Source: Prevotella denticola (GTDB lineage: Bacteria > Bacteroidota > Bacteroidia > Bacteroidales > Bacteroidaceae). From it: a DNA stretch of 64,000 nucleotides. The stretch is taken from assembly GCF_900454835.1 (NCBI RefSeq), contig NZ_UGTM01000001.1, forward strand, positions 186,501 to 250,500. The letters run 5' to 3'. Below the pieces are notes generated by a model. It had not been told where the DNA came from. It saw only the letters and a list, made by a program, of their open reading frames with translations, and ran no database searches. The position numbers and the translations under genes are program-made. Position 1 is the stretch's first letter; every line of letters starts with the position of its first letter. Positions 53,120-61,456 of the stretch are shown here, one piece after another.

Positions 53120-53183
53120 AGGGCCGTCAACACGGCTGGTGTCTGCCGTCAACACGATAAGTGCCGGGCATCAACACATCTGC
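53120..53183. repeat. Period-22 array with (G/A)TCAACAC cores
   Basis: GTCAACAC begins at 53126 and 53148 and ATCAACAC at 53170, exactly 22 bp apart. The 721-bp gap 52866-53586 otherwise holds the operon terminator and the promoter at 53476. Confidence 0.8.
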
Positions 53184-53475
53184 GGGGAAGGCCTGTTCAT
53201 TCCTGTTATCATATACGGTATGCCGATGGCTGACCTGCACGGCAGAGGTCCGTCAGGCAGCACTGATGTTTGTCGGGGTTCGGTTATTACAGATATATAA
53301 TGCCGGCATCTGCCGGATATTGTAGGTCTCTGTTTTCTTTCCTATCTGTGGATTTAATGGAAGCCTCTGATTTTCAGAATATGCTTTAAGTATAAAGGTA
53401 CTATGTTTTCTTCTGAAAACGTCAGTTCCAGTAACCTTTCCACCTGCTTCTATTGTGATTATAGTTTTTAATTGT

Positions 53476-53483
53476 TATCTTTG
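53476..53483 (+). promoter_or_regulatory. -7 element of the DUF59/lpxH unit
   Basis: TATCTTTG, with ATTG at 53452-53455 giving a 20-bp spacer. The leader to 53587 is about 100 bases. Confidence 0.55.
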
Positions 53484-53586
53484 CAGAGGATAGGCGACAC
53501 TCGGCGATCTGAAAGCAGGTTTTCATTGTACTCGTTCGCACTGTCCTTGCAAAAGATACACCATTGTCAAAAAGATACATTATAAA

Positions 53587-53907
53587 ATGACACAAGAAGA
53601 AAAGACAAAGATAGAAGAAAGAATCGTTGACGTGCTGAAGACCGTCTACGACCCGGAAATTCCTGTCAACATCTATGATCTCGGTATGATTTACAAGATT
53701 GATGTAGATGAAAAAGGGAACCTTGACATGGATATGACTTTCACCGCCCCTTCCTGTCCTGCAGCCGACTTCATTCTCGAAGATGTACGCACGAAAGTGG
53801 AAAGTGTGGATGGTGTCAAGTCTGCCAACATCAACCTCGTCTTCGATCCGGTCTGGGACCAGAGCATGATGTCCGAAGAAGCGCGCGTCGAACTGGGTTT
53901 CGACTGA
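53587..53907 (+). CDS. MIP18/DUF59-family Fe-S cluster assembly factor (SufT-like)
   Basis: A 106-residue single-domain MIP18 (DUF59) protein. The motif VYDPEIPVNIYDLGMIYKID (about 20-39) and the loop TFTAPSCPAADFI (about 53-65) with the conserved Cys are both present, as is the C-terminal FDPVWDQSMMSEEARVELG. Family members such as SufT and PaaD help mature or insert iron-sulfur clusters. No suf genes are near. The lpxH gene starts 139 bp downstream and may share its promoter. Confidence 0.9.
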   Translation: MTQEEKTKIEERIVDVLKTVYDPEIPVNIYDLGMIYKIDVDEKGNLDMDMTFTAPSCPAADFILEDVRTKVESVDGVKSANINLVFDPVWDQSMMSEEARVELGFD

Positions 53908-54046
53908 GTTCCGGCTTGCCGGCCTGCTCGTTTCGTTCTTGCCAGCTCTGATGATCCGTGCGGTCCCCCCTGTCATCCGGACTGTCTCCTCGTCCGGGGC
54001 TGTGAAGCATAAATCCGTTATCACCCACTACTCCAAACATAAAGGC

Positions 54047-54811
54047 ATGAAGAATATTTATTTCCTTTCCGACGCACACCTCGGTTCGCTTGCCATAGAG
54101 CACCGACGTACACAGGAACGCCGCCTTGTCCGTTTCCTGGACAGCATCAAGAACAAGGCTGCCGCAGTCTATCTGCTCGGTGATATGTTCGACTTCTGGG
54201 ATGAATACAAGTATGTTGTTCCCAAAGGGTTCACCCGCTTTCTGGGCAAGCTGTCAGAACTGACGGACATGGGGGTAGACGTCCATTTCTTCACGGGAAA
54301 CCACGACATCTGGACTTACGGCTATCTGGAGGAGGAATGCGGCGTGATTCTCCACCGCAAACCCGTTACGACGGAGATTTATGACAAAGTATTCTACCTT
54401 GCGCACGGTGACGGACTGGGCGACCCTGACCCTATGTTCCAGTTTCTCCGCAGGGTGTTTCATGACCGTGGCTGCCAGCGGCTGCTCAACTTTTTCCATC
54501 CCTGGTGGGGAATGCAGTTAGGTTTGAACTGGGCAAAGAAAAGCCGGCTGAAACGTGCGGACGGAAAGGAAGCTCCCTATATGGGAGAAGACAAGGAGTA
54601 CCTCGTGCGTTACACGAAAGAGTATATGCGCACGCACAAAGACATTGACTACTACATTTACGGTCATCGCCACATAGAGCTCGACCTCACTCTGTCGGGG
54701 AAAGCGCGCCTCCTGATACTCGGCGACTGGATATGGCAGTTTACATACGCCGTATTCGATGGCGAGCATATGTTCCTTGAGGAATATGTAGAAGGTGAAA
54801 GCAAACCTTAA
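54047..54811 (+). CDS. lpxH: UDP-2,3-diacylglucosamine diphosphatase-like phosphoesterase
   Basis: A 254-residue calcineurin-like phosphoesterase. LpxH removes UMP from UDP-2,3-diacylglucosamine to give lipid X in lipid A synthesis, at the inner face of the inner membrane. Metal ligands are visible in YFLSDAHLG (Asp, His near 8-10), LLGDMFDFWDEY (Asp), FTGNHDIW (Asn, His), LAHGDGLG and YIYGHRH. The helical insert after GDP (PMFQFLRRVFHDRGCQRLLN) is the substrate-binding cap of LpxH-type enzymes. The start at MKNIYFLSDAHLG fits; the open frame from 53939 adds 36 unrelated residues. LpxH is preferred to generic metallophosphatase because of the cap region and length. Confidence 0.85.
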   Translation: MKNIYFLSDAHLGSLAIEHRRTQERRLVRFLDSIKNKAAAVYLLGDMFDFWDEYKYVVPKGFTRFLGKLSELTDMGVDVHFFTGNHDIWTYGYLEEECGVILHRKPVTTEIYDKVFYLAHGDGLGDPDPMFQFLRRVFHDRGCQRLLNFFHPWWGMQLGLNWAKKSRLKRADGKEAPYMGEDKEYLVRYTKEYMRTHKDIDYYIYGHRHIELDLTLSGKARLLILGDWIWQFTYAVFDGEHMFLEEYVEGESKP

Positions 54812-54887
54812 CAAAGTTGAAAATGCAGACTTCACAAGGATAAAAAATGTTTTTTTAGAGACGAAAACTCAAATATATCAAAAAGTA

Positions 54888-54918
54888 TTTGGAGGTTACA
54901 AAACAAACTGTAACTTTG
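54888..54918 (+). promoter_or_regulatory. Strong consensus promoter in front of a short unit
   Basis: TTTG (54888-54891), a 19-bp spacer, then TAACTTTG (54911-54918). It points away from lpxH into a stretch with no long gene, ending in a perfect terminator. Confidence 0.78.
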
Positions 54919-54935
54919 CATTGTCCTTGAGATAG

Positions 54936-55040
54936 ATGACAGATAATTTGTTGTTGAAAGGATTTGCGAGACTTTTCTTGCTAATAAGAAGATTAAAAGA
55001 CATTCATAATATAAAATTAAAACTCAGGTTTGTAGATTAA
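54936..55040 (+). CDS. Candidate 34-codon ORF or small RNA unit
   Basis: The only gene-like content between the promoter at 54888-54918 and the terminator at 55055-55093. ATG at 54936 opens 34 codons, MTDNLLLKGFARLFLLIRRL, then KDIHNIKLKLRFVD, ending TAA. It is hydrophobic and basic, as an amphipathic or membrane-active peptide would be. Coding support is weak because the frame is short and AT-rich. The transcript, about 165 bases from the predicted start, could equally be a non-coding RNA. I recognise no family. Confidence 0.45.
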   Translation: MTDNLLLKGFARLFLLIRRLKDIHNIKLKLRFVD

Positions 55041-55054
55041 GTTTAGTCAAAAAG

Positions 55055-55093
55055 AAAGGTAGTTGTCGTGAGACAACTACCTTTCGCGTTTTT
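55055..55093 (+). terminator. Perfect terminator of the short unit (may also serve ackA)
   Basis: AAAGGTAGTTGTC (55055-55067), loop GTGA, GACAACTACCTTT (55072-55084), then CGCGTTTTT. Confidence 0.9.
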
Positions 55094-55134
55094 AGGAGAG
55101 TGTGGAGCATCCGCCTGTCTTTTCCTCTGGCTTC

Positions 55135-56340
55135 TTACTTCTTCAGATTCTTGACAAGCTCCTGCGTGTCACGTGCAATGACAATCTCTTCATCAGTAGG
55201 AACAAGGACGACCTTGACCTTTGAGTCGTCGGCAGAGAGAATCTTCTCTACGCCACGGCATTCGTTGCGCTCTTTGTCGAGCTTGATGCCAAGATATTCC
55301 ATGTCCTTGCAGGCATCCCAGCGGAGTCCGGTCTGATTCTCACCGACACCTGCCGTCCACACGATGATGTCCACGCCATTCATGGCTGCTGCGTAGGCAC
55401 CGATGTATTTTTTGATGCGATAGGTGTACATCTGCAGTGCCAGATGCGCCATCTTGTTGCCTTCGTTATCGGCATTCTCTATATCACGCATATCCGAACT
55501 GATACCCGTAATACCCAGCACACCGCTCTCCTTGTTCAGGAAGTCCGCCATCTCCTGCGGCTGCTTGCCGAGCTTCTCCATCAGATAGGTAACGGCAGAA
55601 GGGTCGATGTCGCCGGAGCGGGAGCCCATCATCAGGCCGGCCAGCGGTGTCAGACCCATAGAGGTGTCGATGACCTTGCCGCCCTTGATGGCTGCTACTG
55701 ATGCACCGTTGCCGATGTGGCAGGTAATGATTCTCTGCGTCTTGATATCGACACCCAGCATCTCGCAGACACGGTGTGACACGTAGCGGTGACTTGTTCC
55801 GTGGAAGCCGTAGCGACGGACGTGGTACTTCTTGTAGAAGTCGTATGGAACAGCATAAAGATAAGCATAGTCGGGCATCGTGCTGTGGAAGGCATTGTCG
55901 AATACCGTTACCTGAGGCGTATGCGGCATCAGCTCATCGACGGCACGCAGACCACGCAGGTGACCGGCATTGTGGACGGGTGCAAGATCGATAAGGCTCT
56001 CGATGCCGTCTTCAACTTCCTTGGTGACGATGCAGCTCTTCTCGAAGAGGTCGCCACCCTGCACGATACGGTGGCCGACTGCATCAATCTCGTCGAGGCT
56101 CTTCAATGCTCCGATTTCCGGGTCAAGCAGTACTTTGAAGACGAGTGCCACACCTTCCTTGTGGGTCGGGAGGTCGGCCATTATCTGCCGCTTCTCGCCG
56201 TTGTTCAGTTTCACCTTGATGAACGCCTCGTCAAGTCCGATACGTTCAACACCACCTTGAGCCAGCACCGACTCATCTGCCATGTCGTACAACTTGTACT
56301 TAATGGAACTGCTACCACAGTTCAGTACTAATATCTTCAT
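55135..56340 (-). CDS. ackA: Acetate kinase
   Basis: A 401-residue acetate kinase that turns acetyl phosphate and ADP into acetate and ATP, the energy-yielding last step of acetate fermentation. The N-terminal phosphate motif MKILVLNCGSSSIKYKLYDM and VRRYGFHGTSHRYVS, TCHIGNGASVAAIKGGKVID, TSMGLTPLAGLMMGSRSGDI and WTAGVGENQ are the family's ATP- and acetate-site signatures. Length fits. The gene lies 18 bp downstream of pta on the minus strand, forming the classic pta-ackA operon. Confidence 0.97.
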   Translation of the reverse strand: MKILVLNCGSSSIKYKLYDMADESVLAQGGVERIGLDEAFIKVKLNNGEKRQIMADLPTHKEGVALVFKVLLDPEIGALKSLDEIDAVGHRIVQGGDLFEKSCIVTKEVEDGIESLIDLAPVHNAGHLRGLRAVDELMPHTPQVTVFDNAFHSTMPDYAYLYAVPYDFYKKYHVRRYGFHGTSHRYVSHRVCEMLGVDIKTQRIITCHIGNGASVAAIKGGKVIDTSMGLTPLAGLMMGSRSGDIDPSAVTYLMEKLGKQPQEMADFLNKESGVLGITGISSDMRDIENADNEGNKMAHLALQMYTYRIKKYIGAYAAAMNGVDIIVWTAGVGENQTGLRWDACKDMEYLGIKLDKERNECRGVEKILSADDSKVKVVLVPTDEEIVIARDTQELVKNLKK

Positions 56341-56358
56341 ATTGTATTTTTGGAGTTG

Positions 56359-57405
56359 TTACTTTCTTTTCGCATCCTGTGCCTGGCACGCCGTGATGGC
56401 TACCATATAATAGATGTCATCCACGCAGCAGCCGCGGGAAAGGTCGTTGACTGGGCGGGCAATACCTTGGAGAATCGGTCCGATTGCTTTCGCACCGCCG
56501 AGACGCTCAATGAGCTTATAACCGATGTTGCCGACCTCAAGGTTCGGAACGATAAGCACATTCGCCTTTCCGGCAACGGCAGAGCCCGGTGCTTTCTTGG
56601 CGGCAACGGCAGGGACAAGGGCAGCATCGGCCTGCAGCTCGCCGTCCACATCCAGTTCCGGAAACTTCTCTTTGGCAATCTTCGTCGCCTCAACCACCTT
56701 GTCGATGATATAAACGCTTTTCCCTGTCTCCTTGTCTCTGGCATCCTTGGCAGAGCCTTTGGTAGAGAAGCTCAGCATGGCAATGTGCGGATTCTGGAAT
56801 CCCGCAACACTCTTTGCGGTCTCTGCCGTAGTATAGGCAATCTGTGCCAGCTGGTCGGCGGTAGGATTCGGCGTGACAGCAACGTCGCCCATCACGACGA
56901 TACCGTTCTCACCATACTGCTGTTCGTGCGTGAGGATCAGCATGGCACCGCTGACGCAGGTTATGCCCGGTGCGCATTTGATGATCTGCAAAGCAGGACG
57001 GAGCGTATCGCCCGTGGTCGAAAGGGCACCTGAAATCTGTCCGTCTGCCCCTTCCGTTTTGATGATCATGCAGCCGAGGTAGAGATTGTTCTTCGTAACC
57101 AGTTCGCGGGCCTGGTCCAGCGTCATTCCTTTCTTCTTGCGAAGTTCGGCCAGTTTTTCAGCATACTCCTCACGCTTCGGGTTGTTCTCCGGGTCGACGA
57201 TGGCAGCCTTGTCAATGTTCTTAAGCCCCCACTCTGCAGCGAGCTTATGGATATTGGCGGGGTTTCCAATGAGGATCAGATCGGCGATGTCGTCAGCCAG
57301 TACTCTGTCGGCTGCTTTAAGGGTACGCTCCTCTTCTGCCTCGGGGAGCACGATGCGTTGCTTGTCGGCTTTCGCACGTGCAACGATTTGCTCTAATAAG
57401 TCCAT
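56359..57405 (-). CDS. pta: Phosphate acetyltransferase (short form)
   Basis: A 348-residue enzyme that exchanges CoA for phosphate on acetyl-CoA, giving acetyl phosphate for AckA. Short type I form, without the N-terminal P-loop and DRTGG domains of the E. coli enzyme. Conserved stretches are VLPEAEEERTLKAADRVLAD near 19, GALSTTGDTLRPALQIIKC near 130, MGDVAVTPNPTADQLAQIA near 172, FSTKGSAKDA and VLIVPNLEVGNIGYKLIERLG. The start at MDLLEQIVARAKADKQRI fits; the open frame from 57546 includes 47 residues of leader. A consensus promoter lies 46-77 bp upstream. Confidence 0.95.
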   Translation of the reverse strand: MDLLEQIVARAKADKQRIVLPEAEEERTLKAADRVLADDIADLILIGNPANIHKLAAEWGLKNIDKAAIVDPENNPKREEYAEKLAELRKKKGMTLDQARELVTKNNLYLGCMIIKTEGADGQISGALSTTGDTLRPALQIIKCAPGITCVSGAMLILTHEQQYGENGIVVMGDVAVTPNPTADQLAQIAYTTAETAKSVAGFQNPHIAMLSFSTKGSAKDARDKETGKSVYIIDKVVEATKIAKEKFPELDVDGELQADAALVPAVAAKKAPGSAVAGKANVLIVPNLEVGNIGYKLIERLGGAKAIGPILQGIARPVNDLSRGCCVDDIYYMVAITACQAQDAKRK

Positions 57406-57450
57406 ATTTCTCTGTTGAATTGTAATGATTGTATTTCGGTCTTTGCCATG

Positions 57451-57482
57451 CAAAGATAGCAAAATTAAGTCAGACAGCCAAA
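57451..57482 (-). promoter_or_regulatory. Promoter of pta-ackA
   Basis: On the minus strand TTTG (57482-57479), a 20-bp spacer, then TATCTTTG (57458-57451). Confidence 0.78.
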
Positions 57483-57545
57483 CATGTTCATTGTTTTCTC
57501 CTAAATAAAACAGAACCAGTCCTTGGAAGTTCCAGCTTTTCTGCA

Positions 57546-57553
57546 TATCTTTG
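57546..57553 (+). promoter_or_regulatory. -7 element of the 57578 gene
   Basis: TATCTTTG, 24 bp before the ATG, with CTTG at 57522-57525 giving a 20-bp spacer. Divergent from pta. Confidence 0.55.
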
Positions 57554-57577
57554 TATTCCTAACCAAGCAGAAAAGTT

Positions 57578-59323
57578 ATGATCAGATTTCATGATGTGAA
57601 GACGACCGACCGTGAATTGATACAGAGCTATACGCTGTGTGGCGACCGCCAGAACTGCGACCTCAGCTTTGCCAACATCATCTCATGGCGTTTCCTTTAC
57701 AATACCCAGATAGCCGAAGTCGACGGCTTTCTCGTGTTCCGTTTTTACACCGGGCATCACCTTGCCTATATGGCACCGGTATGGAAATGTCACTGGGAAG
57801 AGTCTATGCGTGAGCGTTTCGCCGCCATCGTACGGCAGATGCGTGACGACTCTATCACGCTGGGCCATCCTTTTCTCATGCTGGGTGTCTGCTCCTATAT
57901 GGTGGGTATCCTGGAGACCGTCTTCCCCGACACTTTCTTCATCAAGCCCGACCGCGACCATTTCGATTACATCTACACCCGGGAGAAGCTGGCGACGCTC
58001 TCCGGAAAGAAGCTGCAGGGCAAACGCAACCACTGCAACAAATTCCGCAAAGCCTATCCGGACTATGAATACCGTCCGCTCACCAAAGACATGATACCCG
58101 AATGCATCGCCGTAGAAGAGAACTGGCGGACTGTCACGAAGGACGATACCGAAGAGACGGAAGAACTCTCCGAGGAACTTCGCTCCATGACACGTGTCTT
58201 CGACCTCTGGGATGAAATCGGTGCCACAGGCGGTACGATATGGGTAGGGGGGAAGCTGATCGCCTTCACCTTCGGCTGTCCTGTCACCGACAAGGTTTTT
58301 GATGTCTGCGTTGAAAAGGCCGATACAGCCTATGAAGGGGCGTTCTCCATCATCAACCAGGAGTTCGCACGGCATCTGCCCGAACAATATAAATACATGA
58401 ACCGGGAGGAAGACCTCGGACTGGAGGGGCTGCGCTATGCCAAGCTGTCCTACAAGCCGGACATCCTCCTGGAGAAGAGTGTGGTCATGGAAAAGTATCC
58501 TCTGGCACAGGAGGAGACGCAGGAAAGGGTCAGAGAGGAGACGATTGCCTTGTGGCGAGAGACCTTCCATGATGACGAGGCGTTCATACAATTATATTTT
58601 TCACGTGTCTTCAAGCCTGAATACAATATTATCTGCCAGATGAATCAGCGCACGGTAGCCGCCCTGCAGACGCTTCCCTACACTCTGAAATATTACGACA
58701 AGGAGGTGCGGACTGCCTACATCAGCGGAGTAAGCGTATGCGAAGAATACCGCAAACAGAACGTGGGCAACAACCTCATGTCGCAGGCTCACTTCCGTCT
58801 TTACCACAAGGACGTCGTCTTCGCCACGCTGATTCCTGCAGAGAAATGGCTCTACGACTGGTACGGTCGCTGTGGCTACACCCGGCATATCACCTGCACG
58901 CCTCCTCCTCCCGGGGTAGATAGCATGGACTTTGCCGCCTTCAACGACTGGCAGCAGACAAGAGACTGTGTGCTTCTGCACGATGAAGAAGGATTTGACA
59001 TCATCAAGGAAGACTACCGCATTGCTCTTTCCATCGACCCGAATGCCAGGCGGCAGACTGCGGACATCCCGGCCATGATACGCATCATCAATGCCGAGAA
59101 AGCCCTTCAGCTCTATGCCGCCCGGCATCCTGACTGCACGGAAAACATCCGTGTCTACAACGATTCGGATATCCCGATGAACAACACCTACTTCCAGATC
59201 CGCAACGGACACGTCAGCCACACGGACCGTCCGTTACCTGGCACACGTCCGCTGACAATCGCAGAACTGGCCGACTATATCTTCAAGGACGATCGTCTTG
59301 AAATGAACCTGATGCTGAACTGA
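57578..59323 (+). CDS. DUF2156-GNAT-SCP2 fusion protein
   Basis: A 581-residue soluble protein with three parts. Residues 1-300 match DUF2156, the catalytic half of phosphatidylglycerol lysyltransferases, itself a double GNAT fold (LSFANIISWRFLYNTQI, LSGKKLQGKRNHCNKFRKAY, YMNREEDLGLEGLRYAKLSY). Residues about 310-450 are a second GNAT acetyltransferase (VCEEYRKQNVGNNLMSQAHF, LIPAEKWLYDWYGRCGYT). Residues about 480-581 resemble the SCP2-like tail of Eis-type acetyltransferases (ADIPAMIRIINAEKALQLYA, LTIAELADYIF). No membrane flippase domain is present, so lipid aminoacylation is not assured; amine or aminoglycoside-like acetylation is possible. Promoter-distinct and alone. Confidence 0.82.
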   Translation: MIRFHDVKTTDRELIQSYTLCGDRQNCDLSFANIISWRFLYNTQIAEVDGFLVFRFYTGHHLAYMAPVWKCHWEESMRERFAAIVRQMRDDSITLGHPFLMLGVCSYMVGILETVFPDTFFIKPDRDHFDYIYTREKLATLSGKKLQGKRNHCNKFRKAYPDYEYRPLTKDMIPECIAVEENWRTVTKDDTEETEELSEELRSMTRVFDLWDEIGATGGTIWVGGKLIAFTFGCPVTDKVFDVCVEKADTAYEGAFSIINQEFARHLPEQYKYMNREEDLGLEGLRYAKLSYKPDILLEKSVVMEKYPLAQEETQERVREETIALWRETFHDDEAFIQLYFSRVFKPEYNIICQMNQRTVAALQTLPYTLKYYDKEVRTAYISGVSVCEEYRKQNVGNNLMSQAHFRLYHKDVVFATLIPAEKWLYDWYGRCGYTRHITCTPPPPGVDSMDFAAFNDWQQTRDCVLLHDEEGFDIIKEDYRIALSIDPNARRQTADIPAMIRIINAEKALQLYAARHPDCTENIRVYNDSDIPMNNTYFQIRNGHVSHTDRPLPGTRPLTIAELADYIFKDDRLEMNLMLN

Positions 59324-59334
59324 GACAGGCGGGG

Positions 59335-59430
59335 TAGCAGGCGGTGATGGGCGGTGATAAGCAGTGATAGGCAGATATAATCGCCTCTCATCTCTTATCA
59401 CCGCCCATCACTGCTTATCACCGACCGCCT
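59335..59430. repeat. Inverted GCGGTGAT decamer array, possible bidirectional terminator
   Basis: Decamers AGGCGGTGAT, GGGCGGTGAT, AAGCAGTGAT on the left (59339-59368) face their complements (TATCACCGCCCATCACTGC, then TTATCACCGACCGCCT) at 59396-59430, allowing a long hairpin. It lies exactly between the convergent stops of the DUF2156 gene and cdaA. The same decamer occurs at 16604. Confidence 0.8.
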
Positions 59431-60202
59431 AATCAGGAATCATCTCCTTTGTCAGGATGCTCTCCAGCTGCTCGGCAGAGAGCCTCAGCTGGAATTCACC
59501 GTGCAGGGCAACACTGATACGTCCGGTCTCTTCCGAGACGATGATGGCCAGTGCGTCGGAATCCTGCGAGATACCCATTGCCGCACGGTGGCGCAAGCCG
59601 AGCTCCTTGGGGATGTCCTGCTTGTGGCTGACAGGCAGAATGCAGCCGGCTGCCTTGATGCGTCGCTTGGAGATGATCATTGCCCCGTCGTGCAGCGGCG
59701 AGTTCTTGAAGAAGATGTTTTCGATAAGCCGTTGGTTGATACGGGCATCTATCAGGTCGCCTGTCTCAACGATGTCTTCCAGCATCACGCCACGCTCGAT
59801 GACTATCAATGCCCCCACTTTGCCGCGGCTCATACTCATGCAGGCCATGACAATGGGCATGATTGTCTCCTTGTCGACTTCTTCTTTGCTGGACTTCGTA
59901 AAGAGTTTCACCAGATTCTTCACTTTCCTGTGTGCGCCGAGGCTGTAAAGGAAGTGTCGTATCTCCTCCTGAAAAAGAACGATGAGCCCGATGACACCGA
60001 CCGAGACAAGCTTGTCCATAATGCTGCCCAGCAGGCGCATCTCCAGCACCTGACTTACGATGAGCCACACGATGACAAATACCATGATACCGATGAAGAC
60101 ATTCAGCGAACGCGACTCTTTCATCAGCCGGTAAAGATAGTAGAGCATCAGTGCCACCAGCACGATGTCTATCACGTCTTTTATTCCAAATGGGAAAAAC
60201 AT
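59429..60202 (-). CDS. cdaA: Diadenylate cyclase (CdaA type)
   Basis: A 257-residue enzyme that makes cyclic di-AMP from two ATP. Three N-terminal membrane helices (about 8-90: IDIVLVALMLYYLYRL, LNVFIGIMVFVIVWLIVSQV, LVSVGVIGLIVLFQEEI) anchor a DisA_N domain (about 105-250). The ATP-site motifs are SPLHDGAMII (DGA) and LGLRHRAAMGISQ (RHR), with ALHGEF near the end. c-di-AMP controls potassium transport, turgor and wall homeostasis. It lies 123 bp downstream of folP on the same strand, a common Bacteroidota pair. Its stop ends in the decamer hairpin. Confidence 0.93.
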   Translation of the reverse strand: MFFPFGIKDVIDIVLVALMLYYLYRLMKESRSLNVFIGIMVFVIVWLIVSQVLEMRLLGSIMDKLVSVGVIGLIVLFQEEIRHFLYSLGAHRKVKNLVKLFTKSSKEEVDKETIMPIVMACMSMSRGKVGALIVIERGVMLEDIVETGDLIDARINQRLIENIFFKNSPLHDGAMIISKRRIKAAGCILPVSHKQDIPKELGLRHRAAMGISQDSDALAIIVSEETGRISVALHGEFQLRLSAEQLESILTKEMIPD

Positions 60203-60325
60203 AATATCAAGCTAACACTCTCCCCGGTCCTCGTTGCCTCCTCCAGAAGGAGAAAAGCAAGATGCGGCGTCTGGTGTGGAACGAGCGTTTATCTTATTGG
60301 TTAATACTTGGCGGGTCCAGTCGCA

Positions 60326-61168
60326 TTAGTCTTCCGTATACTGCCGCATGGCTTCAACGATCCTGACGGCTTCGACGGCAGGACGCACGTCGTGGACACG
60401 GAGGATGCCGGCACCTTTCAGCAGGGCGATGGTGTTCAAAACCGTAGTCCCGTTCAGGCTCTCGGCGGCTGTTATGCCCAAGAGCTGGTGGATCATACGC
60501 TTGCGGCTGATGCCGACAAGCAGCGGAAGCCCCATGACCTGCAACCGCTCCATCACCCCCAGCAGCGCATAGTTGCCGTCTACCGCTCCCTTGCCGAAAC
60601 CGAAGCCCGGGTCGAGGATGATGTCTTTCTGTCCCAGAGAACGCAGCTCCTGTACTTCACGGGAGAAGTTGACGAGCATGTCGTGCAGGCTGGCAGCCGT
60701 AGACATTAATATATAAGGTGTACCCAGCTCTGCCACTGTGCGGAACATCTCCGGATCCCGGCCTTCCTCCACGTCATTGATGATGTCTGCACCGAATTCC
60801 TCCACCGTCCTCCGGGCTATTGATGCACGGAACGTGTCAATCGAGAGGATGGCATCCGGCTCTGCCTCCCGGATGACCGGAAGGGCGAAAGCCAGGCGGC
60901 GCATCTCCTCTTCCTCGCCGGCTACCTCGCCGCCGGGGCGTGTCGAGCAGGCTCCCACGTCGATGATTCCTGCACCTTCAGCCACCATCTGGTGGGCACG
61001 TTGGCGGATAGCTTCCTCCGTCTGCACCCGACTGCCGGCGAAGAAAGAGTCGGGCGTTACGTTCATGATTCCCATGACGAGCGGCCTGCTCAGGTCGACG
61101 AGCCGTCCCCTCACGTTGATCGTATAGTCTGCGGGCTTCGTGTCAGCCCCAGGGTTTCCTTTTTCCAT
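60326..61168 (-). CDS. folP: Dihydropteroate synthase
   Basis: A 280-residue TIM-barrel enzyme that joins 6-hydroxymethyl-dihydropterin diphosphate and p-aminobenzoate in folate synthesis; it is the target of sulfonamides. Motifs are MGIMNVTPDSFFAGS near 31, IIDVGACSTRPGG near 65, SIDTFRASIAR near 103, LDPGFGFGKG near 195 and LLVGISRKRMI near 220. The start at MEKGNPGADTK (61168) lies 5 bp after a -7 box, so the mRNA is probably leaderless; the frame from 61198 would precede the promoter. First gene of folP-cdaA. Confidence 0.95.
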   Translation of the reverse strand: MEKGNPGADTKPADYTINVRGRLVDLSRPLVMGIMNVTPDSFFAGSRVQTEEAIRQRAHQMVAEGAGIIDVGACSTRPGGEVAGEEEEMRRLAFALPVIREAEPDAILSIDTFRASIARRTVEEFGADIINDVEEGRDPEMFRTVAELGTPYILMSTAASLHDMLVNFSREVQELRSLGQKDIILDPGFGFGKGAVDGNYALLGVMERLQVMGLPLLVGISRKRMIHQLLGITAAESLNGTTVLNTIALLKGAGILRVHDVRPAVEAVRIVEAMRQYTED

Positions 61169-61173
61169 ATCCG

Positions 61174-61181
61174 CAAAGGTA
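61174..61181 (-). promoter_or_regulatory. -7 element of folP, leaderless geometry
   Basis: TACCTTTG on the minus strand ends 5 bp before the ATG at 61168. Confidence 0.65.
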
Positions 61182-61443
61182 ATGTAAAACCAGCACAAAA
61201 GTGAATTTTACATCAGAAATTTTAATCCTGTACGCATATCAGGACAGAATGGGGGAACAGGAGGACGGAGAATGAAAAAAAGATGTTCCAATCTTTCATG
61301 TTGTGTAAAAGCAAAGCCGGGAACAGCCCGATGCTTTTTCTGGAAGGACCGTCCCGTCTTTCCTGGATTCCGGCCGTTTCCGCCACACCGTCCGTCACAG
61401 CAAGAAAAAGCGGAGAAATCTCCGTTCTTTCTCAGAAAAACAG

Positions 61444-61451
61444 TAATTTTG
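61444..61451 (+). promoter_or_regulatory. -7 element of the patatin gene, leaderless geometry
   Basis: TAATTTTG ends 5 bp before the ATG at 61457. Confidence 0.65.
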
Positions 61452-61456
61452 CCGTC

